Origin: Akebia trifoliata
Lineage: Eukaryota; Streptophyta; Magnoliopsida; Ranunculales; Lardizabalaceae
Direction of reading: 5' to 3'
DNA length: 64,000 bases
Assembly (NCBI GenBank): GCA_017979445.1
Contig: CM030709.1
Location: forward strand, 8,412,001-8,476,000
Position 1 is the first letter of the stretch. Each line of letters opens with the position of its first letter. The notes under the pieces are model-generated. The model saw only the letters and a program-made list of their open reading frames with translations, made no database searches and was not told where the DNA came from. Positions 20,465-32,561 of the stretch are shown here, one piece after another. Position numbers and translations under genes: made by a program.

Positions 20465-20800
20465 CTAGTTATTGAAGTGCTAGTGAACTTGAGTGTTGAT
20501 CGACATCGAGGTGACCAGGTATGGTTTCTTATAAGCCTTCTAATTTGCTATAGGAAAGTTTGTAGTATTCATTACCCAACTACAATTACTTTATGTAATT
20601 CTTTCAATATTTGATTAGATAAGAGTGTTTTTGGTTCTTTAGTTATTTTTAATTTTTTTACTGTTAAACATCCTATTAGAATAGGAAAATCCTGAAGGTG
20701 TCAACTTAGCTACGTTGGTAAAGGTATGTGGAGAGTTGATCCTATGACTTAGGTTCATTGAACCCACTTTCATGTTGACATCTAACCACCTTGCTTGTTT

Positions 20801-20843
<43 letters not shown>

Positions 20844-21566
20844 TCCCCCACATTGTCAAGTGGAGTCTGGATACCTCTAACATGAATTATTTCTTAAAGC
20901 GCCCTCATGGGCTGGACTGTGGGATGTTTAAATTACTTCCGCAAACTTAAAATTAACCAAAACATCATGAGTATGAAAAATCTTGTAAAAATTCTTGAAG
21001 ATACTAGGAATTTGCAGGTAGTGCCATAAGGTTTGTCAATCAAGATCAATAAGGAGGGATTTTGTTTTGTCGTGGTTTAGAAATTAGGATATCGTCACAC
21101 AGACATAGTTCTCAAATATGCTCTTTTGATTCGTATATTGGTTGGAAGAATGATTGTTAGTCGATTTTAGTTACTTTGTTGAGAATGAAATGCATTCAAA
21201 ATTGTGAAATGAAGAGGTAATTTCTATTTGGAAGTATGCCTCCACGTGTGCCCAACAAGGTATTTCTAATATTGAAGCTTATAAGTGAAAGGTGTCTATC
21301 ATATGTGATCAGCATTTGGTAATTCTTTAGAGGAAAAATGTGCTTGTTACAAAAGGAAAGAACAAATTTAAATTCCAAATGAGTTGGTCCTTAGTTTCTA
21401 TTGTCTTCTTCAATTGATGTAACCTAGCTACTTTTATGTATTTCCATAATTTGATTTATTAATATCTTCAACATTCCAATGGATTGCTTTTTTTTACAGA
21501 GCTCTTGTATAGATTAAATTGCAGATGGTGTGTGGTGCTACCTCTCTGCCTCATGGTACTGGAAAG
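20465..21566 (+). pseudogene. fragment of a bacterial-type ribosomal protein L1 (uL1) gene, two exons
   Basis: The exon ending at 20518 reads VIEVLVNLSVDRHRGDQ before GT. The next exon, 21525-21566, preceded by ATTGCAG, reads MVCGATSLPHGTGK before GT. Organellar and bacterial L1 proteins contain a VHVNLGVDP..SDQ|MVRG.VSLPHGTGK-like stretch exactly here, so two adjacent exons are kept with their intron. No other part of L1 is visible, so it cannot make L1. The context (behind CACTA-type ends) suggests transposon capture. An unassigned exon-like frame with a GAG|GTTAGT donor lies near 19450-19535. Confidence 0.7.
20695..20834 (+). mobile_element. SINE family with CCTTGCTTGTTTAGC end, plus copy
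   Basis: Starts GGTGTCAACTTAGCTACGTT, which resembles a tRNA A-box region, contains TAGGTTCATTGAACCC, and ends CACCTTGCTTGTTTAGC followed by about 32 A. A second copy of the same family lies at 29592-29728 on the minus strand. Confidence 0.7.
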
Positions 21567-23090
21567 GTATACGTTGCCCTCTTTTTGCGGCTCGTACTTG
21601 ATCATTCTGATATGACTCACTAAGTGACATTGTGCTTAGTTTATTTAAGAAGAAACTTTCGTATCTCAGATTGTTAGAGTAGCTATGTTTGTTGAAGGGG
21701 CATCCATTGATGGTTAAAACTATAGCACTACAATTTCACTTATTCCGGTTCAATGTATTTCTTGTATATTTTGTATGACTAGTTTTTCATCTCACCCATG
21801 TCAAGAAACTGATTTTTAATAATCATTATGCCAAAATTCTTTGCTTTGTTTTTCACCTAGAAATAGAAAGATAATTGCTATTGCAGCACCATTCTATATG
21901 ATAAAACACAACAGTTTAACCCCTCGTCCCCCCAACATGTAAGGGTTGGGATTTAAGATCTTCATGAAAATCGAGAAAAACTCTCCATCATTTCCTTTTC
22001 TCTTCTATTTGCTTGCAAGAATACCCATCCAACTTTATTCCCTTTTTACTTCTACCCTCCTTTTCAAATGCCTTTCCAACACCCCTCCAATTTTATTGTT
22101 TTTCCTCTTCTCCCCCCTTTTCAACAATATCTCCCCAACTTAATTGCATTTACTCAACTACCACCTTAAACCCTAAGTGGATGCCTGTGCCTACTGATAG
22201 GCACAAGAAAACTCTACAGTTTAAATATAATACACCAATTAATGAAATTATACTCTACACCCATGCTTATAAGATTAAATAGACATCAAAGCCTTTTTCT
22301 AGGATATCTTCGAAATGATTTTAAGATGAATCTAAAAGGATAAATCTTGAAAGGAGAATTGGAGGGAACATGAGAAGAAGAAGGGGGGGGGGGGGGACAG
22401 GAGAAAAGAGAGTGAAAATGAATTTTATTTCAACTAGATTCCAAAAAATAATAATTTTGTTTTCAAACCAGAAATGAGTCCTTTCGGAAATCCTAGATTT
22501 TCAAAAATCACACACCAATGAAAATCTAAAAAAAAAAAAAAACAAAAAAAAGAAAACAAAAAAATTCATCCATTTTCCCATTTTCTTTGAAGAGAGCATT
22601 TGGAGGAGAAGAAATGAGGTTGGTCACCCCCTTTTCTCTTCCAAGATTCCAAGATTCCTTTATGAATGAACTTCTTTAATGAATACGTCCATTCTTTCCT
22701 TTCTTTGAAAATAGCATTTGGAGGAGAGGAAATGTTTGCCTCTCTCTCTCTCTCTCTCTGAACTACAAATTTCTCTCTCTCTTTGAATAGAGTGTTTGCA
22801 TAAACAATGTTTAAGTGATTTTCTTGGAAAAGAAGAAAAATGGAGTGCTATAGTAAATAATAAAAAATGAAAAATGTAGTGCTATAGTTAGGGCTGCAAC
22901 TTTGGAGGGTGAACCCAAGCTTGATCTTCTAAAATCAGGTTGAGCTCGGGTTAGCTCGAGTTAGGTAATTTTGGGCAGGTGTTGAATATTCCTAATTTCA
23001 TTTTAATCAATAAATAAATTTTATATCTTATATATATATAACATAAAAGACAAAATTGTGAGATTTATAACATACAAAATCTTTAATCAC
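21567..23090. other. intergenic, repeats only
   Basis: No gene seen. It holds a 14-nt G run at 22385-22398, a (TC)n tract at 22741-22760, A-rich low-complexity sequence at 22525-22560, and at 22890-23030 the left part of a TAGGGCTGCAA-type MITE related to 3450-4060. Confidence 0.6.
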
Positions 23091-23099
23091 ATAACTATT

Positions 23100-26000
23100 A
23101 GTCTATAATTTTCAAGATCAAGAATCATTCATATATCTCAAGAAATCTATTTATGTTCTTAAAGATTAAAAGGTTTAGGGTACTTATCTTGTGCTATAAG
23201 TCAAATCGATGATCCAAATATAGTTGGAGATGTGCCTTTTGTAATCCATATGCCAATGATCCAATGTGTGCAAATCCTCAATCCTGAACCTTTATTTTAT
23301 GTATTCTTTAATTTTCCAGACTCACATTCTCTATGTTGGCTTGGCTAAAAGTTCTAGTAATTGATGGAGATCACCACGATTCAGAACCCCTATGCATATG
23401 CTTGTCTCTATCTTATTATGGGATACCGATCCACTTAAATAGATGAAAATAGAGGGCCTAGATATCCTCTTTTAGTAGGATTCCTACTAAAACCAAAAGA
23501 GTATTTCTAATTTTGATTTTATTTGGATTTAACATTAATTATTAACGTCTTTAATTGAATATAACCTTTGTGTAAGTTAAATACACAAAACGTGTAAGTC
23601 AATTGGATCACATGATATTGGGTTTTAACATTCTCCCACTTGGTCCATTAGACCAACTGTGTTAAAGTAAATTTTCTTTTAAATACACAAAACGTGTAGG
23701 TCAATTGGGTCACAAGATATTGGGTTCTAACATTCTTCCACTTAATCCATTAGACCAATTGTGTTAAAGTGAATTTTCTTTTACAAAATAATTTTCTTTT
23801 TAAAAAGACTCAGTTTAAGATTCTATAACCAAAAATATTTTTTACATATGATTATGAATATTGAAATCTTGTTAATATTCCCAATATTCAATTAGATATT
23901 ATAATACTATGTTTCAATTAGATACTAACGTGAGTCATGACGGTTGTATGTCATCTATGGTATACTTCTTTTCATATACCACATTATTAATACTCTTTCT
24001 AATATAATTTTTAATTATGCACTTGATATTTGTCTTGTCAAGACATTTCCTCTATTACTTAAATCTAAATAGAATATGATCGTAAGATAAATGGAAAGAG
24101 AAAATAAGCAGAAACAAAACTCTATTTAATACTAATATTAATGTCAATTACATAATCACTTCAAAATAACCTATTCCAAATACATAAGAGATTTCTCCAA
24201 AACCTATCCTGATAATATGTTCTTTGTAAGCTTTTGGTGATAACCCATTTGTTAGTGGATCAGCTATCATTTGAGTGATACTAATGTTCTCTATTGATAC
24301 TAACTGTTTTTAGACTCTTTCTCTAACCACCAAGTATCTGACCTCCATGTGTTTTGAATTATTTGAGTACTTTCCATTCTTAAAAAAGAATACAATTGTA
24401 GTATTATTACAATATATATTCAACGTCCTAGTTATATAGTTGATAATCTCAAATCCTGAAATAAAATTCCACAACCACAAAGCGTGACTCGTGACTTCAA
24501 AACATGCCATGAATTCAACCTCCATAGTAGATGAAGTAATATTACTTTGCTTCACGTACTTCTATGAGATAGTTCCACCTGCTAGTAGAAATATAAAACT
24601 TGATGTAGACTTTCTGCTATCAAAACATTTGAAAAAAGTTGAGTTTGAGTACTCGATCACCTCTAGATAATCTAATATCTTCTAAATAAATATATAGTCC
24701 TTCGTCCCTTGTAGATATCTCATAACATTCTTTGCAGCTTTCCAATGGTTAATTTTTGGGTTATTATGATATCTACCTAATATTCCAACAACAAAAATTG
24801 ATATCTAGAATGGTACAGGTCTGAGCGTATGTCAAACTCCCAACAATTAAGGTGTATGGAATATCTTTCATTTGTTCCATTTCTAAATTATTCTGTATAC
24901 ATTGCATTAAGTTGAATTTATCTTTTTTTTCGATAAGCGCATCATCGATAGAACAAGATTATATGTTGTATCTTTCTAAGACTCTATTGATATATCCTTT
25001 CTAAAATAATTCTAATCGATTCCTAAGGATTTTTATGGTAATGACATAAGTTGCCTCTCCCATATCAACCATATTGAAATTCTTAATGAGATAATTTTTG
25101 GTTTCGTGCAACAAACCAAGATTACTACTAGCTAACAGCAAATCATCCATGTACATGACCAACATAATAAATTTGCTTTCACTAACCTTCAAATATATAT
25201 ACTGGTCAATAATATTTTTCTTAAAATCCAAAAGATGTAATAGTATCATTGAACTTTATATATCATTATCTTGAATCTTGTTTAAGTCCGTAGATGGATC
25301 TCTTAAGTTTATAGGCTAATTTTTTTTTCTTTTTCTTTGAACCCTTCAAGTTGTTTCATGTAGGTTTCTTAATCCAATCTTCCATTTAAGAAAGTTATTT
25401 TCACATCCATTTAGAGTAACTCCAAATCATAATGAGCCACCAATGCCATAATGATTATTTTTTTGAAATTGGAGAGAAAATCTTAGTATAATCGATATCT
25501 TCCTTTTGAGTAAAACTTTTAGTCACAAATCTGATTTTAAATTGTTCGATATTGCTTTTTACATCGTGCATGGTCTTGAAGATCCATTTACAATCGATTT
25601 TTTTTTTAACTTTTAGAAGGCAATTAAACGAGATCCCAAATACGGTTATAGTACATAGATTTTAACTCTTCTTTCATGACATCCATCTACTTAGAAGAAT
25701 CATTACTTTCTCTAAGAGATTTTCTCAGAACTATTGATGGTAAATCTTCAATCATAGTGGTTAGGTCCTAATGAACCAACTTGTTCTAACTATTGTTCAT
25801 TTTTCCCAGGTTGTTGAGCATCCTGGGAATCAATAATTTCTTGAAAATTAAGAGGTGATAGGATATCCATTATTATTTTTTCAAGAGTTATTTTATGTGG
25901 TTCTACACTCCTATTGATCTCATAATTTTTTAGGAATATGATATTTCTGATTTCAACTATTCTCGTATTATAGTTAGGTTAATAGAATTTGTATCATTTA

Positions 26001-26829
26001 TACTTTTTTAGATAGTTAATGAAATATTTAGAAATGATCTTGGGATCCAATTTATTTTCTTGTGAATTATATATCCTTACTTCCGTTGGGACAACAACAA
26101 ACTTAGAAATGTTGTAAATTATGTTTTCTATCAGTCCATAACTTGAAATGAGTTTTGGCAATCACCTTACTAAAAATCGTGTTTAGGATATATATAGTGG
26201 TTTTAATGCTTTCCCATAAGAATTTTAAAACTATTGAATGACTTAACATACTTCTAATCATATTCATAGGTGTACGATTACGTCTTTCAGTCACACCATT
26301 TTGTTGAGGCGTGTCAAACATTGTGTATTGTGCACAAATGCCTAACTTTTTTAAGTGTTTAACAAATAAGCCAAGATTTTGGCATGATTAATTAAATCTA
26401 CTATGATATTCACATCCTCTATCTCACTTAACTATTTTAACTTTCCTATCTAATTGTCTTTCTATCTTAGTTATAAATATTTGAAGGATATCTGTAGACT
26501 GAGATTTCTCATATATTAGATAGGCATAACCATACCTAGAGAGATCATCTCCACTTATACATGTTATGGGAAAAGATCCACAAATATTAGTGTGTATGAT
26601 TTCAAGAAATTCTTTACTTTTTGTGACTTCTTTTTTAATATGTTTAGTTTGTTTTACTTTAATGCAATCCATGCATTCTAAAAAATCTTTGAAGTCCAAA
26701 TTATCGAGAACTTTGTTCTTCACTAATTTATTTATCCTAACTCTAGAGATGTGCCCTAGACGTTTTTGCCACAAGTTGGATGAATTTTCATTTATCAAGT
26801 CACGTTTCAAACTATTATTCAAATGCTAA
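23100..26829 (-). mobile_element. decayed Ty1/copia retrotransposon, minus strand, 5' truncated
   Basis: Minus-strand protein remains lie in copia order: GAG-pre-integrase (26424-26822, LWQKRLGHISRVRINKLVKN, then CMDCIKVKQTK), integrase core C-terminal part (26103-26321, TPQQNGVTERRNRTPMNMIR), reverse transcriptase (25001-25249, MLVMYMDDLLLASSNLGLL with the YMDD box) and RNase H (24310-24555, SSTMEVEFMACFE). They are separated by stops and frameshifts. A polypurine tract (CAAGTGGGAGAA on the minus strand) precedes an LTR start TGTTAAAACCCAATATC at about 23630; the 3' LTR probably extends to about 23100. Gag and the 5' LTR are missing. It cannot move on its own. Confidence 0.93.
23579..23782. 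repeat. 102-bp tandem duplication across the LTR/polypurine junction
   Basis: Unit 1 is 23579-23680 and unit 2 is 23681-23782. Both run from AAATACACAAAACGTGTA to AAATTTTCTTTT with about ten differences. Each unit holds the first part of the copia 3' LTR, the TGTTA start and the polypurine tract. Confidence 0.85.
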
Positions 26830-26834
26830 AAGGG

Positions 26835-27670
26835 ATAGAATGATTTGAGATTTGTGAGAGGGGGGTATGTAAATTGAAGGTGATGGAAGGGCATTTGTGG
26901 AAGGTGGTTTAAGTGAATCATTTGTAACCCAAATGGTGTTTGGTTAGGAGAATGGGAGTGTAAGAGATTGATTTGTTGGTTGAGTATTAGGTAGGTTGAA
27001 TGGAGTAGTTTAGGTTAGGAGAATGAGTTGTGTAAAAGATTAGTTGGTTAGGTTTTGAGAGGATAAAGGAGGTGGTGACATGTGTCCCAAAGGTTTGGAG
27101 ACGGAGTATTTTGGTGTGTTGATTGGAGAGAATGAATATTTGATTGGAGATGAGGGGTATGGGTTTAGTTTGTAAATATAGGCTTGTAGGGAATGATGAG
27201 GGTAGGTTAGAGAGAGGTATGGGTTGAAATGTGGGTAGATGATTTTTTAGAGAAAAGTAATGGGGGTAGGTAGTTGGATGAGGGAAGTGAGTTGGGGTGG
27301 TGACATATGTCCCACCTTAATGATCTTAGGTGATTGGTTGTGATGTTAGACTTAGGTAGATTAGTTGGGCTTATGAAAGATGGTTGGGTAGTGGGTTGAA
27401 TATGTATGGTGTTGGGTTTTGAATCCAATGGGCTTAAGTTGTGAGTTGAATAATTATAGATTTGGATTAGGGTTGGGATGTATTGAAAAATGAGAAGAGT
27501 GGTAAGGAGTTTTTGGTCCATGGGCTACGTGAGAAGGGCCTTAGGCCATGTATTAAAAAAAAGATAACAAATATTAGATTTTTGAAAATTTGGGCCTTAG
27601 GGCCCGTTCTAATTTTTATTGATTTTGGGGTATTCTGCATCGAGGGCCTGGTATAATTTGGGTGTTTACA
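26835..27670 (-). mobile_element. gypsy-like LTR, minus orientation (left of a head-to-head pair)
   Basis: Read on the minus strand from 27670, it begins TGTAAACACCCAAATTATACC. It shares many words with the right-hand LTR (CATGGGCTA, GGCCTAAGGCC/GGCCTTAGG, GGGACATATGTCACCACC-like, TCCATTGG) in opposite orientation. The strand is strongly G/T rich. The outer end abuts the truncated copia element near 26830. Confidence 0.6.
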
Positions 27671-27675
27671 TTGCT

Positions 27676-29471
27676 TGTAGACACCCTAATTTGAACTTCC
27701 CCTCTTGCAAAATATCCAAAATACCTAAAATTCGGAATGGGCTAAAAATCCAAACCCTAAAAAAAACTTGTTTTATTTTAATAAATGGCCTAAGGCCCCT
27801 TTTGCTTGGCCCATGGGCTAAGAATTTCCCGTTTCACATAACCATCACCACCTCACCTCTTAACCCAATCCAATCTTATACATATCATAACCTAATCAAA
27901 TTCAACCCAACCCCTAAGTCCATTGGACTTAAAATCTAATTCAAAACCACTTTCCTAAGCCCAAGTTTCAACCCAAGCCCAATGATCACCACCAATTACC
28001 ATAGAGATCAATGATCATCAAAATGGGACACATGTCACCACCAAAACTCACCTCCAAAATTCATTTACGAACCCCATCACATTTCTCTAAAAAGTTAACC
28101 AACCCACATCTCAACCCATACCCATGTCATAACCTACCCTCATCATTCTCTCTAAATCCCTCATCACAAGCCACCCCCACACCTCTTCTCCCTAATCAAC
28201 TCACCTAACACACATCGTCACACTTTTGGATACTTGTCATCATCCTTTCTACCTTTCAAAAAATATCAACAATCACCCCCTTACACTACCATTCTTCTTA
28301 CCAAAACCCATTTCCCTTAATCCTACCTAACATTCAACCCAAATGGGTAAAAAGATCTAAACCATTTAGATAAAAAACAATCCACTTACACCCCTTTCCA
28401 CATATACTTCCCCCAAGCTTAAATTTCACACACATGACCCATAAACTTCATGCAATTCTCTACTTTTTTATATTTTCACCCCATTCTACTCCTAAAAATT
28501 ACCTCCAGAAACCTATATTCATTCTTACCACAAATCCCCCAAGACTTGAATCTTCCTACCTAGCTTCATTCTCCTTTTACTCTAAAAATTCTCTCACTTC
28601 TCAACTATCTCAATTCTCGTAAAGCCCTATTCAACTTTCTAAAGTCAATCTCATTTACAACCTCAATCCACACACCAAAACCCTTCTTATTTTCACTTTC
28701 AAAGTTCAAAAGTGTAAAGTTAAAGAAGTTTGTATCTTGAAGACCTAAAGTAAACTTAAAGAAGAAAAAAAACAAGGTAGAGTGAGGACAATAAAAAAAG
28801 ATAATCCCCCCCCCCTTATTTTCTCTTATCTTCTACTTCTCCCCTCTTTACTTTTTATTTTACTTTTTCTAGAACTACCTTAAGATGTAGTGTATACCCC
28901 CATGGTTCTGATAGATTGAACTTCGTCTTGGTCTTAAGGGTAGGGGTTGAAAAACCCTTTTCAAAAATATTTATTAAAAATCCCTACACTTTTGCACATA
29001 CCACAAAATGTTTTGAGATCAAGGCCTTGAGCTATTTTCTTATGAAAATGGGTCATTGACCAAAGAGTATAAAGTTTTCCAAAATTTCTAAGGGCATGAA
29101 TCATGATAAGGCCCCTTCCTCAATAAAGAAACACCTTTTTGATTTAAGCCAAAATCGAAGTCCCTCCCACTCGAAGGCACAAACCAATTTTTCCCAACTT
29201 TTATTTTTTTTGAAAAACGATCGAATCTAAGGTTACCACCTATGGTGGAGAGAATATGGTGTCTAATATCTTTCCTATTTCTTAACATGGATCCTCTTAC
29301 CTAAATCTTAGGTGGACTAATACCCTTATATGTACAAAAGTCAATACAAATAAAAATAAGTTTTCAAAATCATTTTTCAAATGCCCATTCACACCCTTTT
29401 CTAGAAAAGAATGGTGGTGATTCCAAATCCAACTAGTAGAGATCTTCGAACTCGAAAATCTCAAGTTTACA
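27676..29471 (+). mobile_element. gypsy-like LTR, plus orientation (right of a head-to-head pair)
   Basis: Starts TGTAGACACCCTAATTTG and may end CTCAAGTTTACA at 29471, giving about 1.8 kb with TG..CA ends. The GGTGGTGATTCCAAATCC stretch near the end is typical of Tat-like gypsy LTRs. Exactly 5 bp (TTGCT, 27671-27675) separate it from the opposing LTR. The 5 bp after the end read TTACC. It has no internal domain and the short frames are not genes. Confidence 0.55.
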
Positions 29472-29574
29472 TTACCGTTTTCAGAAATAAGATGTACAAT
29501 GCCCCATTTTGATAAATAAGTTTGAAAAGTTCTCCATTTTGGTCAATTTCTCTTGATCCAAATGAGAATTCATT

Positions 29575-29745
29575 AGATTTTTGGCTTTTTTTGTTTGTTT
29601 GTTTGTTTGCTAGGCAAGCAAGGTAGTTATATGTGTGTGTGTGTGTGTAGGTGGGTTGAACGAGATTTGAACACAACTATAGGATCAACACTCCACATGC
29701 CTTCACCAACTTAACTAAGTTGGCATCATCGACTTGATTTTTTTG
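29575..29745 (-). mobile_element. SINE family with CCTTGCTTGCCTAGC end, minus copy
   Basis: On the minus strand, GCCAACTTAGTTAAGTTGG (A-box-like) is followed by GTTCAAATCTCGTTC (B-box-like), a (CA)n tract, ACTACCTTGCTTGCCTAGC and a (AAAC)n/A tail. The flanks repeat GATTTTTGGCTT (29577 region) and GATTTTTTTGGCTT (29736 region), a likely target duplication. It is the same family as 20695-20834. Confidence 0.75.
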
Positions 29746-29789
29746 GCTTACATTAATTACAAAAGCTACTAATTAAAATAAGAGCCGTG

Positions 29790-29928
29790 ATGAATGCATG
29801 TAGTTTTGGTACGCAGTTGACATAGCAAGGGCATAGAATCATAGATCTTTTTCATCAGGATACACATAAAAAAGATGTGTGGTTTTGTGCCCTTGCGACG
29901 TTAACTGCATACCAAAACTGTGCACATT
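29790..29928. repeat. foldback element with conserved GATACAC core, copy 1
   Basis: The arms GTAGTTTTGGTACGCAGTTG and its mirror (CAACTGC/TAACTGCATACCAAAACT) pair. The centre carries ATAGATCTTTTTCATCAGGATACAC. The core resembles those at 34132, 34385, 35635, 48729, 50380 and 50867, while the arms differ. Confidence 0.7.
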
Positions 29929-31243
29929 CATTATTATTCTTAAAATAACGAGAGAGCAATTGTAAAAGTAAGTACTAGAGACCTTAACTAGAATTTATAA
30001 GAGATGACTTAATTGATTAGATATCTCAAAACATCAAAAAGTGAAAAATAATTTACTCTTCATTTTTTTTTCCTTGCATCCACTTCTATTTTCAATGAAC
30101 ATAACTATAACTTCTATTTTGGAATGGGAATTCCGACTTGCTTCTCCAGGTTAGAAAGAATTTATTTGCAGATTTGATGGATCTTCCACATTTCAAATAT
30201 TCAAAGATGTAATCGAACCCATAAATCTGGGTTCAATTCTTGGCATCGCCAATAATTGATCTCATTGAGAGCAGGTTTACCAATTAAACAAAATGGTAGG
30301 GGTATGCCCTCTTATCTTTGTATATTTATTTAATCTATTAAATCATTTGCTTGCTTAACGGAAAAAAAAAACCCTTTCTATTTTCATTAAATTTAACCAA
30401 TTCTATATAATAAACATTCATCCATCAATAGATTGGGTTTAATGTTCAATAATTACTACGTCGAAATCGTAGTAAGTGGCACATGATGACCTATGTTTCT
30501 AGTCATTAATTACTATAGTAAAATCACACATTGTGATTCACCACGTGCCTGAAAAAATCAAGAAATCAATTAGGGTGTGTTTGGAAGCAGTAATTAGAGT
30601 TGCAACTCTAATGGAATTGATGAACCAAACACTCCCAGCAACTACCACTTCCAAGCTTACCCTTAAAGTAAAATCACAAATTGATTTCGATCACATATTC
30701 GAAGTAATTGGGGAAATCAATATGTTTAAAAACAATTAACCCAATTGGATAAAAAATGGTGGGGATAGAATTTAATCTGTAACAATTTAGAACACAGTGA
30801 GAAGGCCCAAAAGAATCTAATTAAGCATTATAGCTAGCCATTGCAATATTAATCCCGACCTGCACACTTCAATTAAGCCTCAGATGAGTTTTGAGGAACC
30901 TCTACCACTAATAATTAATAAAAGAAGAAAACCACAAAGGGAATACATTTCTTTCCACAATCAAATCTTTCCAAGAAACACCAAACACAAACTCATGACT
31001 CATTTCCCTTGTTTATTAATTGCAATCTCTCTGAAGATGCAAAGAAGACACAGAGTTGATCATTGAAGATCTTTATTCAAAATTCTTCTTCCTCCTCGGC
31101 ATCATCTTTTTTACACTCCTAATTCTTGCTCTTCTTTTTCTTGGGGGATTTCTTCGACTGGTTGAACATATTGCAGCTTAAGAGTTCCATCTTCTCTGGC
31201 AGGCATGAAAGGATTTCTGAGAGGAAAACTTGATCTCCTTGAG
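29928..31243 (+). repeat. 1.3-kb tandem duplication, unit 1
   Basis: Begins TCATTATTATTCTT and is nearly identical to 31244-32561 apart from scattered 1-4 nt indels. It holds a 90-bp Harbinger derivative (30573-30662). At its right end (31111-31243) it carries a detached copy of the last 44 codons or so of the FAF-like gene, minus strand, ending at ..GATCTCCTTGAG. Confidence 0.92.
31111..31243 (-). pseudogene. detached 3' tail of the FAF-like gene
   Basis: This encodes only the last 44 codons or so (from LKEIKFSSQKSF to the stop) of the FAF-like protein. The duplication breakpoint cuts the gene here, so there is no start or upstream coding region. It is a by-product of the tandem duplication, not a gene. 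Confidence 0.9.
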
Positions 31244-32561
31244 TCATTATTATTCTTTAAATAACGAGAGAGCAATTGTAAAAGTAAGTACTAGAGAACC
31301 TTAACTAGAATTAATAAGAGATGACTTAATTGATTAGATATCTCAAAAGATCAAAAAGCGAAAAAATAATTTACTCTTCATTTTTTTTTCCTTGCATCCA
31401 CTTCTTATTTTCAATGAACATAACTATAACTTCTATCTTTGGAATGGGAATTCCGACTTGTTTCTCCAGGTTAGAAGGAATTTATTTTGGAGATTTGATG
31501 GATCTTCCACATTTCAATATTCAAAGATGTAATCGAACCCATATCTGGGTTCAATTCTTGGCATCGCCAATAATTGATCTCATTGAGAGCAGGTTTACCA
31601 ATTAAACACAAATGGTAGGGGTATGCCCTCTTATCTTTGTATATTTATTTAATCTATAAAATCATTTGCTTGCTTAACAGAAAAAAAAAAACCCTTCTAT
31701 TTTCATTAAATTTAACCAATTCTATATAATAAACATTCATCCATCAATAGATTAGGTTTAATGTTCATAATTACTACGTCGAAATCGTATTAAGTGGCAC
31801 ATGATGACCTATGTTTCTAGTCATTAATACTATAGTAAAATCACACATTGTGATTCACACACGTGCCTGAAAAAAATGCAAGAAATCAATTAGGGTGTGT
31901 TTGGAAGCAGTAATTAGAGTTGCAACTCTAATGGAATTGATGAACCAAACACTCCCAGCAACTACCACTTCCACTTCCAAGCTACCCTTAAAGTAAATCA
32001 TCAAAATTGACTTCGATCACATATTCGAAGTAATTGGGGAAATCAATATGTTTAAAAACAATTACCCAATTGGATAAAAAATGGTGGGGATAGAATTTAA
32101 TTTGTAACAATTTAGAACACAGTGAGAAGGCCCAACAAAATCTAATTAGCATTATAGCTAGCCATTGCAATATTAATCCCGACCTGCACACTTCAATTAA
32201 GCCTCAGATGAGTTTGAGGAACCTCTAACACTATAATTAATAAAAGAAGAAAACCACAAAGGGAATACATTTCTTTTCCACAATCAAATCTTTCCAAGAA
32301 ACACCAAACACAACTCATGACTCATTTCCCTTGTTATTAATTGCAATCTCTCTGAAGATGCAAGAAGACACAGAGTTGATCATTGAAGATCTTATTCAAA
32401 ATTCTTCTTCCTCCTCGGCATCATCTTTTTTACACTCCTAATTCTTGCTCTTCTTTTTCTTGGGGGATTTCTTCGACTGGTTGAACATATTGCAGCTTAA
32501 GAGTTCCATCTTCTCTGCATGCATGAAAGGATTTCTGAGAGGAAAACTTGATCTCCTTGAG
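31244..32561 (+). repeat. 1.3-kb tandem duplication, unit 2
   Basis: Second unit, ending inside the intact FAF-like coding sequence. It contains a 95-bp Harbinger derivative (31893-31987, TTA on both sides) and all of the FAF-like 3' flank. High identity to unit 1 implies a recent event. Confidence 0.92.

Noticed and set aside
27207..28622. Pro/Thr/Ser-rich open frames of 60-106 codons
   Set aside because: They lie in C-rich/A-rich LTR sequence on the two head-to-head LTRs and have no domain.
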